From positions 1-22,440 of the forward strand of contig JAIESC010000087.1 in NCBI GenBank assembly GCA_019746355.1: DNA of 22,440 nt, written 5' to 3'. Positions 7,870 to 14,109 of this stretch are shown piece after piece. The stretch comes from Xanthobacteraceae bacterium. GTDB taxonomy: Bacteria > Pseudomonadota > Alphaproteobacteria > Rhizobiales > Xanthobacteraceae. Under the pieces are notes generated by a model. The model was given only the letters and a program-made list of their open reading frames with translations. It was not told the origin of the DNA and searched no databases. How positions within the stretch are numbered: position 1 is the first letter of the stretch; every line of letters begins with the position of its first letter. The translations under genes and the position numbers were made by a program.

Positions 7870-8625
7870 ATGAGTCTCGACACGGATCGTTCGCCGCAGC
7901 CGCCGCCAAATCGACCACCCACAAATCCGCCCTGGGGGGTCGGCGCGACGCTCGCCTGGACGGTGACGGCGTTCGCGGTCAGCATGCTGATTGCGACCGC
8001 CGTGTTCGGCCTGTGGTCGGCCGGGCGTCCGCGCCCAGTGTCGTCCGCCTATGACGGGGTGGTCATTACCATCGGCACGGTCGTGTCGGTCCCGGTGCAG
8101 ATCGCCGTGCTGAGCTTTGCCGCACAGCTGCGGCGATGGCCGGCGGCCGTCTATCTCGGCCTTGTCGTGCCGCGCCGCGCCGAGGTCATCGTTGCCGTGG
8201 TTGCGGTGATCGCGCTCAATCTCACCTTCGATGCGATCCTCTATGTCAGCGGCCGCGATATCGTGCCGCCGTTTCAGGTCGAGGTCTGGCGCAGCGCCGC
8301 GGAGGCCGGCTGGCTCCTCCCGCTGATCGTCGCCATCGTCGTCGTCGCGCCGATCGGTGAGGAGGTCGCCTTCCGCGGTTTCCTGTTCCGGGGCTGGGGC
8401 AAGCCCGGCTGGGAGATGCATGCCGTCGCGGCCATTGCGCTCGCCTGGGCTTTGCTGCACATCCAGTACGACTGGCTGGGCATGGCGCAGATTTTCGTGG
8501 CGGGGCTGGTGCTGGGCTGGTTTCGCTGGGCCACCGGCTCGACCATTCTCACCATCGGGATGCATATTCTGGTCAATTGCCAATCCATGCTCGAGACCTG
8601 GATCAAGATGGAATTCTTCCCGTGA
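7870..8625 (+). CDS. CPBP-family intramembrane glutamic/CAAX-type protease
   Basis: A 251-residue membrane protein with a proline-rich N-terminal tail (residues 9-22) and about six hydrophobic segments. The three CPBP (Abi, Rce1-like) motifs are visible: EEVAFRG (164-170, paired glutamates and arginine), a histidine in ALLHIQYDW (H197), and H232 in GMHILVN. These residues form the active site in Rce1-type proteases; bacterial members are implicated in membrane-protein or peptide processing, but most are uncharacterised. ATG at 7870 lies 51 bp after puuD; the ribosome binding site is weak (GGAG about 17 bases upstream). The stop codon overlaps the GTG start of the next gene (GTGA at 8622-8625), so translation of the two is probably coupled. 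Its place between two purine-degradation genes is unexplained. Confidence 0.88.
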   Translation: MSLDTDRSPQPPPNRPPTNPPWGVGATLAWTVTAFAVSMLIATAVFGLWSAGRPRPVSSAYDGVVITIGTVVSVPVQIAVLSFAAQLRRWPAAVYLGLVVPRRAEVIVAVVAVIALNLTFDAILYVSGRDIVPPFQVEVWRSAAEAGWLLPLIVAIVVVAPIGEEVAFRGFLFRGWGKPGWEMHAVAAIALAWALLHIQYDWLGMAQIFVAGLVLGWFRWATGSTILTIGMHILVNCQSMLETWIKMEFFP

Positions 8626-9860
8626 GCCGGCCCGATCCCGAGGCGCTCGGCGCCCGTGCCTATGCGATGATCGCCGAGCTCGCGCAGATCAGCGCCGAGC
8701 CGTCGCGCCTGGTGCGGCAGTTTCTCACGCCGGAGCACCGCAGAGCAGCCGATCTCGTCGCATCCTGGATGCAGAAGGCCGGCCTTGCGGTCAGCGAGGA
8801 CGCGCTCGGCACGCTGCGCGGCCGCTACGGCACGCCGCGGCGGCGGCTGCTGATAGGCTCGCACATCGACACCGTGATCGACGCCGGCAAGTATGACGGC
8901 CCGCTCGGCGTCATCGCCGGCATCCTCGCGGTCGAGCCGTTCGCCCGGTCCAAGGCCAAGCTGCCGTTCGGCATCGACGTGCTGGCGTTCGGCGACGAGG
9001 AAGGCTCGCGCTTTCCCGCCACCATGACCTCATCGTCGGCCTGTGCCGGCGTGTTCGAGAGCGAGGCGCTGACCGCCGCCGACGCCAAGGGGGTGACCTT
9101 GACCGCGGCGCTGCGCGCTTACGGCAAGATGCCCCAGGACATTGCGGCCGCGGCCTACCGGCCGCAGGACGCCGCCGCCTACGTTGAGGTGCATATCGAG
9201 CAGGGGCCGCTGCTCGAGGCCAAAGGCGAGCCGCTCGGCGTCGTCACCGGCATCGTCGGCCAGAGCCGGCTGCGCGTCATCGTGACTGGCGAGGCGGGCC
9301 ACGCCGGCACCGTGCCGATGGCGCTGCGCCGTGACGCGTTGGCCGGGGCCGCCGAAATGGCGCTGGCGGTCGAGCGGATCGCGCGCAAGAACCCTGAGGA
9401 CGGCATGGTCGGCACCGTCGGCCGCATCGAGGCGATGCCCGGCGCGGTCAACATCGTTCCCGGCCGCGCGGTGTTCACCGTCGACCTGCGCTCGCTCACC
9501 GACGAGCTGCGGCTCGCCGCGGTGGAGCGCTTCAAGGCCGACGTGGAGGTCATCGCGCAGGCGCGCGGCTTGAAGGCAGTTGTCGAAAATTTCCACGAGG
9601 TCGCCACCGCCCATTGCGCGCCTCAGCTTCAGGACGCGCTTGGCGCAAGCGTCACCGAGCTTGGCCACAATGCGATCCGGCTGCCGTCGGGTGCGGGCCA
9701 CGACGCGCAGATCATGTCGCGGCTCTGTCCCTCGGCCATGCTGTTCGTGCGCTGCCGCGGCGGCGTCAGCCACAATCCGGCGGAGTTCGCGAGCGTCTCC
9801 GACATGGGGCTCGCGATCACGGCGCTGATCCGCTTTATCGAGAAATTCCAGCCGGGCTAA
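8622..9860 (+). CDS. allC: Allantoate amidohydrolase / N-carbamoylase-type M20 zinc hydrolase
   Basis: A 412-residue metallo-hydrolase of the hydantoinase/carbamoylase branch of peptidase family M20. Metal-binding and catalytic motifs are complete: GSHIDTV with H81, D92 in GKYDG, DEEGSRF with E126-E127, HIEQGP with H191, SGAGHDAQ with H360, and SHNPAE with H384. The branch includes allantoate amidohydrolase, ureidoglycine hydrolase and N-carbamoyl-amino-acid hydrolases; placement downstream of puuD makes allantoate the best guess (allantoate to ureidoglycine, CO2 and ammonia). The GTG at 8622 overlaps the stop of the protease gene; an upstream in-frame ATG at 8577 lies inside that gene and adds 15 residues without family support. 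Substrate assignment is inference from context. Confidence 0.87.
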   Translation: MSRPDPEALGARAYAMIAELAQISAEPSRLVRQFLTPEHRRAADLVASWMQKAGLAVSEDALGTLRGRYGTPRRRLLIGSHIDTVIDAGKYDGPLGVIAGILAVEPFARSKAKLPFGIDVLAFGDEEGSRFPATMTSSSACAGVFESEALTAADAKGVTLTAALRAYGKMPQDIAAAAYRPQDAAAYVEVHIEQGPLLEAKGEPLGVVTGIVGQSRLRVIVTGEAGHAGTVPMALRRDALAGAAEMALAVERIARKNPEDGMVGTVGRIEAMPGAVNIVPGRAVFTVDLRSLTDELRLAAVERFKADVEVIAQARGLKAVVENFHEVATAHCAPQLQDALGASVTELGHNAIRLPSGAGHDAQIMSRLCPSAMLFVRCRGGVSHNPAEFASVSDMGLAITALIRFIEKFQPG

Positions 9861-9917
9861 GGCATGTTTACAGTCGGGGATTCCCAAGTCGGTAGAAAAT
9901 TGATTCAAGGCTGAGAA

Positions 9918-10028
9918 ATGGAGATCAGTCTTGATTCGATGACGTTGAGCGACGCGCAGTGGGAGCGGATTGCGCCAGAGTTGTCGGGCAAAGCCGGTGA
10001 CGGTCAAGCCTTGAGCATCGCAAAATGA
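9918..10028 (+). pseudogene. Remnant of an IS5-type transposase (N-terminal stub)
   Basis: A 36-codon open frame whose residues 8-28 read MTLSDAQWERIAPELSGKAG, the N-terminus of IS5-family (DUF4096-type) transposases. After GKAGDG similarity stops and the frame ends in a TGA that overlaps the ATG of the following LysR fragment. The rest of the transposase, including its catalytic domain, is missing. The 50 bp before it (9866-9917) probably include what is left of the IS end, but I could not identify a partner inverted repeat. Not functional. Confidence 0.75.
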
Positions 10029-10234
10029 CCTTCGAGCAGATCGGCTATTTTCTGGCGCTCGCCGAGGAGGGAAGTTTTGTCGGTGCGGCACGGCGCTGCG
10101 GGATATCCCAACCCTCGCTGAGCAATGCCATCAAGTCTTTGGAGGCGGTGCTGGGCATGCCGCTCTTCAAGCGAACGGCCAAGGGCGCCGAGCTCACAGC
10201 CTTCGGAAGAAAGATGCATCCGCTCCTGAGCGGG
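10025..10234 (+). pseudogene. Truncated LysR-family regulator (DNA-binding domain only)
   Basis: The first 70 residues of the open frame starting at 10025 match a LysR N-terminal winged helix-turn-helix: MTFEQIGYFLALAEEGSF, then AARRCGISQPSLSNAIKSLE (recognition helix region) and PLFKRTAKGAELTAFG. Beyond about residue 70 the sequence no longer resembles LysR: the linker helix and the effector-binding domain of about 200 residues are absent. The frame is not interrupted; it continues in phase into the secreted ORF at 10367-10861, making a 278-codon chimera. An isolated LysR DNA-binding domain without effector domain is unlikely to be a normal regulator. Loss probably accompanied the rearrangement that left the transposase stub immediately upstream. 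Confidence 0.78.
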
Positions 10235-10366
10235 CTTCACCACGACAGGCATCGGGCTCTCCAATTCGCGCGTGCCTTCAATCGTTCTTCCAATGGAAGG
10301 TCGGTTGCTCGGCATGGCCTCCCGCGCCGGCAATCACGGCTGGGGCAAGCTGCCCGGATCGCCAGG

Positions 10367-10861
10367 TTGAGCCGTCGGCGCGGCGCCCTGGCACTCGTCA
10401 CGCTGTTTGTTTGCGCGACGATTGTGATCTCGGGTCCGGCATCGGCCGGCGAGAACGATGTGGAGATTGCCGTCCGGGAAACGTTGCCGGCCCCGTTCCG
10501 TTGCAGCCGGACCACCGAGCCGGCGCTCGATTGCCGGCACGACAACGCCGCTGATCACACCATGGTTTTGGAATTGGCGTCCGGCCCCGATGGTCCGTCG
10601 GCGACATTGGCCCACGATTACGATGACGCAGGCAGGCACCAGTTGTTCGCAATCGTGCGCGGGTTTTTCATCAGGCTCGGTGTGCCTGCCGACGCATTCG
10701 ATGAGCGCGTTGCGCAGGCACAATGGCAACCCAGGCGCCAGCCCGCGAACGGTCGCCACATTCTGTGCTTTCACACCGGGTTTGGTGACCGGGTGACGCG
10801 TGAGATTTTCGCGACGGCCGCCGATGAAGCTCCAATGCTGGCTCAGGCCGGCGGCGGTTGA
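10367..10861 (+). CDS. Putative secreted protein of unknown function, start uncertain
   Basis: I do not recognise this protein. If read from the TTG at 10367 it has 164 residues: a basic start (LSRRRG), a hydrophobic stretch (about 7-22) and a likely signal-peptidase site after ASA (residue 27), so export is predicted. The mature part has cysteines at 46, 56 and 134 and no recognisable domain. The same frame is open back to the ATG at 10025 through a truncated LysR domain, which would place the signal peptide in the interior; that form makes little biological sense. No good ribosome binding site or ATG is seen near 10367. The gene could be real with a TTG start, or a fusion product of a deletion. 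Confidence 0.5.
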   Translation: MSRRRGALALVTLFVCATIVISGPASAGENDVEIAVRETLPAPFRCSRTTEPALDCRHDNAADHTMVLELASGPDGPSATLAHDYDDAGRHQLFAIVRGFFIRLGVPADAFDERVAQAQWQPRRQPANGRHILCFHTGFGDRVTREIFATAADEAPMLAQAGGG

Positions 10862-11257
10862 CTTTTATTCAACCGGGCTTATACATGTTCCTGTTTTGTT
10901 CGATTGAAGAGCGCCGTCGATCGCGGCCTCTGCCGAGAGAGCAGAATGCGGTGCCCGACAACTGGCATCGCGTTGGAGCGCCGGGAGGCGCCGGGCCCTA
11001 CGTCACTGGGCCAGCGCGCCCGAAGCGGCAACCCCTGGTAACAGGGGACCTGCCGTGGCGCGCGGCGGACCCCGGATTTGGGTTCGCCAACCGGCGGCGA
11101 TCCGCCGGTGGCGCCTCCCGGCGCTCCAACCCTCTTTCCAGAGGGCGGAAAAAGGGTACAGGGCGAGCCCGGCAGCCCTAAAAAAGTGAAGTCGCCGGGC
11201 AGCATGGCGTTGGCTATGCCGCCGTTTGAAAAGTGAAGCCAGTGAAGCCGTGGTGGC
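10862..11257. other. 396-bp stretch with no credible gene, holding a stem-loop cluster
   Basis: No reading frame here looks like a protein gene: the frames on both strands are low-complexity shadows rich in Arg, Gly and Pro. The stretch 10972-11200 holds a dense cluster of perfect inverted repeats, listed separately. The left part (10862-10970) shows nothing I can name. It separates the rightward secreted ORF from the leftward luciferase-like gene, so it is where transcription from both sides must end. Confidence 0.6.
10972..11200. repeat. Structured element with five nested or tandem stem-loops
   Basis: A 21-bp perfect inverted repeat closes the structure: 10972-10992 against 11110-11130 (GTTGGAGCGCCGGGAGGCGC and one more base). 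Inside are two perfect hairpins with 4-base loops: CCCCTG/CAGGGG (11032-11037 with 11042-11047) and CCGGCGG/CCGCCGG (11091-11097 with 11102-11108). Just outside are CCCTCT/AGAGGG (11130-11135 with 11140-11145) and GCCCGGC/GCCGGGC (11167-11173 with 11194-11200). Such a multi-branched fold resembles a dispersed palindromic repeat or a structured RNA; no tRNA, riboswitch or known RNA family was recognised. It may also act as a bidirectional terminator. Confidence 0.7.
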
Positions 11258-12280
11258 TCAGCGCCAGCCGAGGCCCGGAGCGACATGCTTCAGGATCGCT
11301 TCGATGACATGGGCGTTGTAGTCGACGCCGAGCTGATTGGGCACGGTCAGCAGCAGCGTGTCGGCTTCGGCGATCGCTTCGTCCTGCTTGAGCTGCTCGA
11401 TGAGGACGTCCGGCTCGGCGGCGTAGCTCTTGCCGAAGATGGCGCGCGTGTTGTCGCCGAGGAAGCCGACCTGGTCCTCGCTCTCGCTGTCACGCCCGAA
11501 ATAGGCGTGGTCGCGCTCGTCGACCAGCGCGAAGATGCTGCGGCTCACCGACACCCGCGGTTCGCGTTTGTGGCCGGCCTCTTTCCACGCCTCGCGGAAC
11601 ACGCGGATCTGCTCGGCCTGCTGGACGTGAAACGGCTTGTCGCTCTCGACCACCTTGAGCGTCGAGCTCTGCATGTTCATGCCGAGCTTGGCGCCCCAGA
11701 CCGCGGTGGCGTTCGAACCCGCCCCCCACCAGATCCGGTCGCGCAGGCCCTCCGAGTAAGGCTCGACGCGAAGAAGCCCCGGCGGGTTCGGGAACATTGG
11801 TTGCGGGTTCGGCTGCGCAAAGCCCTTGCCCCGGATCACCTCGAGAAACACCTCGGTGTGACGCCGCGCCATCTCGGCGTCGGTCATCCCCTCGGGCAGC
11901 GCGAAGCCGAAGTAGCGCCAGCCGTCGATCACCTGCTCGGGCGAGCCGCGGCTGATGCCGAGTTGCAGGCGTCCGCCGCTGATCAGGTCGGCCGCCCCCG
12001 CGTCCTCCGCCATGTACAGCGGGTTCTCGTAGCGCATGTCGATGACCGCGGTGCCGATCTCGATCCGCTTGGTCCTCGCGCCGACCGCGGCCAGCAGCGG
12101 AAAAGGCGAGCCGAGCTGGCGGGCGAAGTGATGCACACGGAAGTAGGCTCCATCCGCGCCGAGCTCCTCGGCCGCGACCGCGAGCTCGATCGATTGCAGG
12201 AGGGCGTCGGCCCCGGTTCGCGTCTGCGATTGCGGCGAGGGCGTCCAATGGCCGAATGACAGGAAGCCGATCTTTTTCAT
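11258..12280 (-). CDS. Luciferase-like (LLM class) flavin-dependent monooxygenase
   Basis: A 340-residue protein of the bacterial luciferase-like superfamily (TIM barrel, reduced FMN or F420 as cofactor). Family features are the N-terminal strand KKIGFLSFGHW, GADGAYFRVHHF (residues about 42-53), the block RIEIGTAVIDMRYENPL and SGGRLQLGISRGS, which matches the SGGR..LGIGRG pattern. The substrate cannot be inferred. Its ATG at 12280 lies 10 bp downstream of the bioD stop on the same strand, so it is probably the last gene of a bioF-bioD-LLM operon, although no Shine-Dalgarno sequence is visible before it. Members often act on sulfonates, nitrilotriacetate-like compounds or long-chain aldehydes; none of these has direct support here. 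Confidence 0.88.
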   Translation of the reverse strand: MKKIGFLSFGHWTPSPQSQTRTGADALLQSIELAVAAEELGADGAYFRVHHFARQLGSPFPLLAAVGARTKRIEIGTAVIDMRYENPLYMAEDAGAADLISGGRLQLGISRGSPEQVIDGWRYFGFALPEGMTDAEMARRHTEVFLEVIRGKGFAQPNPQPMFPNPPGLLRVEPYSEGLRDRIWWGAGSNATAVWGAKLGMNMQSSTLKVVESDKPFHVQQAEQIRVFREAWKEAGHKREPRVSVSRSIFALVDERDHAYFGRDSESEDQVGFLGDNTRAIFGKSYAAEPDVLIEQLKQDEAIAEADTLLLTVPNQLGVDYNAHVIEAILKHVAPGLGWR

Positions 12281-12290
12281 GGGAATGACA

Positions 12291-12959
12291 CTAGCTTTCG
12301 AGGCGTTCCGCGATGGTGCGGAAGGTGGGAGCGGCCGTGCGGCGCATTTCGATGATGGGAATGGCGCGCGCGAAGCGCCTGATCGTTTCGATTGTGCTCT
12401 CGATTGCCACCGGCGAGCCGGGCGTTTCGTTCACGACAACGGCTTTTACGGCAAGGTCGCGCCGCATCAGCACGTCGAGGGCGGTCAGCGTATGGCTCAG
12501 GCTGCCGAGATAGCTGCCCGTCACGAGCAGAAGCGGAATGTTCAGCGCGATCATCCAGTCGAGCACCGTGCGCCGGCCGTCGAGCGGCACCATGATGCCG
12601 CCGATGCCTTCGATCAGCAGCATGCCTTTGTTGCTTGCGATCGCGGCCTGCGAAAACTCCACCAGGCTGTCGAAATCGATCGAGCGGCTTTCGCGCTGCG
12701 CCGCCATGTCGGGCGAGAGCGGTGCCGCGAAGCGCCAGGGCGAGATGCGCTCGATCTCGGCCGGCGTGACCGCGCGGCCGAGCGCGGTCAGCAACACGCC
12801 CGCATCGCTTGTGTCGGCCGATGCGGGATCGAAACCGGTCGCAACGGGTTTGAGCGCCTCCACCGGCCGCCCGGCTGCCCGCCAGTGCCGGATCAGCCCC
12901 GCTGCGACGTAGGTCTTGCCAATGTCGGTGCCGGTCGCGGTGATGAAGAACGCGCTCAT
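12291..12959 (-). CDS. bioD: Dethiobiotin synthase
   Basis: A 222-residue P-loop enzyme that forms the ureido ring of dethiobiotin from 7,8-diaminopelargonate, CO2 and ATP. The P-loop GTDIGKT (residues 10-16) directly after the FFITATG strand, K37 in ALKPVATG, and EGIGGIMVPL (about 117-126, the GAGG-like loop) are the classical BioD features. Length matches the family. ATG at 12959 overlaps the bioF stop by four bases (ATGA), giving translational coupling. It catalyses the step after BioA, whose gene is divergent in the same locus. Confidence 0.95.
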   Translation of the reverse strand: MSAFFITATGTDIGKTYVAAGLIRHWRAAGRPVEALKPVATGFDPASADTSDAGVLLTALGRAVTPAEIERISPWRFAAPLSPDMAAQRESRSIDFDSLVEFSQAAIASNKGMLLIEGIGGIMVPLDGRRTVLDWMIALNIPLLLVTGSYLGSLSHTLTALDVLMRRDLAVKAVVVNETPGSPVAIESTIETIRRFARAIPIIEMRRTAAPTFRTIAERLES

Positions 12960-14086
12960 CGGTTGCCGAGCACGCGGGTGCGGACCAACTCGGCGAGGCG
13001 CGCAATCGCCTCGTCCGGATGGGCGGCGCTGAACGAGAAGCGCAGGCGGGCGGTGCCTTCCGGCACGGTCGGTGGACGGATCGCGACGGCGAGGAAGCCT
13101 TCGACCTCCAGCAGCTTCGAGGCGTCCAGCGCGGCCTGTGCCTCGCCGATCACCAGCGGCACAATCGAGCTTTGCGCCGGCGGCAACTGGGTGGCTCCGG
13201 TAAAGGAGCGGGCCTTTTGAAGCGGCACCGCCAGACGTGCCGGTTCGCGCTCGATCAGGTCGAGCGCCGCGATCGAGGCCGCAACCACCGGCGGCGGCAG
13301 GCCGGTCGTGTAGATCAGCGTCCGGGCGCGGTTGCGGATCAGATCGATCACCGGCTGCGAGGCGCAGATGTAGCCGCCATAGGCCCCGATCGCCTTGGAC
13401 AGCGTGCCGATCCGCAGCGGGACGCCGGCGCGGGCGGCGCTTCCGAAATCGAGATCATGCGCGTCATCGGCCATCAGCCAGGCGTCGGTCTGGTTGGCAA
13501 GCGCCGCGAGCTCGGCGAGCGGTGCGCGGTCGCCGTCCATCGAAAACACGCCTTCGGTGATGATCAGGGCGCGCGCATGCCGGCCGCGATGCGCGCCGAG
13601 CAGCTGCTTCACGTGGTCGACGTCATTGTGGCGGAAGGAAACGACCTCCGCCCGCGACAGCCGCGCGCCGGTCCAGAGGCTCGAATGCGCGAGCTCGTCG
13701 ATCAGGATCAGGTCGCCGCGCCCGGCGAGCACCGGCGCAATCCCGGCATTGGCGAGATAGCCCGACCCGAACACGCAGGCGGCCTCGGTGCCCTTCATGC
13801 GGGCGAGGCGCTGTTCAAGCTCGGCGTAGAGCGGGTGATCGCCGGTCACGAGCCGCGAGGCGCCGGCACCGACCCCGTGCCGCTCGACCGCGGCGATGGC
13901 CGCAGCCTTCAGCGCCGGATGATGGCTGAGCCCGAGGTAGTCGTTGCAGGAGAACGACAGGAGCTTCCGGCCGCCGCGCTCGACCCACAGGCCTTCGCTG
14001 CGGCCGGTGGGGACGAGGCTCCGGCGCAGACTGGACTGCTCCAGCGTGTCGAGCTTGCGGCGCGCGAATTCGTCGAGGGAGGACAT
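12956..14086 (-). CDS. bioF: 8-amino-7-oxononanoate synthase
   Basis: A 376-residue PLP-dependent alpha-oxoamine synthase that joins pimeloyl-thioester and L-alanine with loss of CO2, the first ring-building step of biotin synthesis. Visible motifs: SFSCNDYLGLS (44-54), GSGYLANAG (108-116), the histidine in ELAHSSLW (H134), ADDAH (206-210, aspartate that binds the PLP nitrogen) and TLSKAIGAYGGY with the PLP lysine K231. The residues after ADDAH read DLDFG where most family members have G-rich sequence (GxGxxG), a small divergence. The start ATG at 14086 has no clear ribosome binding site on its own strand and lies 23 bp from the ATG of divergent bioA. Confidence 0.95.
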   Translation of the reverse strand: MSSLDEFARRKLDTLEQSSLRRSLVPTGRSEGLWVERGGRKLLSFSCNDYLGLSHHPALKAAAIAAVERHGVGAGASRLVTGDHPLYAELEQRLARMKGTEAACVFGSGYLANAGIAPVLAGRGDLILIDELAHSSLWTGARLSRAEVVSFRHNDVDHVKQLLGAHRGRHARALIITEGVFSMDGDRAPLAELAALANQTDAWLMADDAHDLDFGSAARAGVPLRIGTLSKAIGAYGGYICASQPVIDLIRNRARTLIYTTGLPPPVVAASIAALDLIEREPARLAVPLQKARSFTGATQLPPAQSSIVPLVIGEAQAALDASKLLEVEGFLAVAIRPPTVPEGTARLRFSFSAAHPDEAIARLAELVRTRVLGNR

Positions 14087-14094
14087 GTTTGCCG

Positions 14095-14100
14095 TATAAT
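14095..14100. promoter_or_regulatory. TATAAT box between the divergent bioF and bioA starts
   Basis: The 23 bp between the bioF ATG (14086) and the bioA ATG (14110) contain a perfect TATAAT on the + strand; read on the other strand, the neighbouring bases give TATTAT. The box is 8 bases from the bioF start and 9 bases from the bioA start, so a transcript initiated from it would have almost no leader in either direction. The -35 regions at the right spacing are poor matches on both strands. This is a candidate promoter only. Confidence 0.35.
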
Positions 14101-14109
14101 AGACGCGCG

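Noticed and set aside
6187..8583. A reverse-strand open frame of about 800 codons
   Set aside because: Only its last 105 codons carry a plausible protein with a ribosome binding site. The rest is antisense to puuD, the protease gene and their gap, and has the Arg/His/Asp-rich composition of a high-GC shadow frame.
10879..11286. A reverse-strand open frame of 135 codons over the stem-loop cluster
   Set aside because: The frame simply reads through the inverted repeats and overlaps the end of the luciferase-like gene. It has no ribosome binding site I could see and a repeat-driven Pro/Gly/Arg composition.
14087..14109. A possible BioR operator in the bioF-bioA gap
   Set aside because: The BioR box as I remember it is a palindrome of the form TTATMKATAA. 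The gap holds TATAATAGAC, which lacks the symmetry and matches only half.
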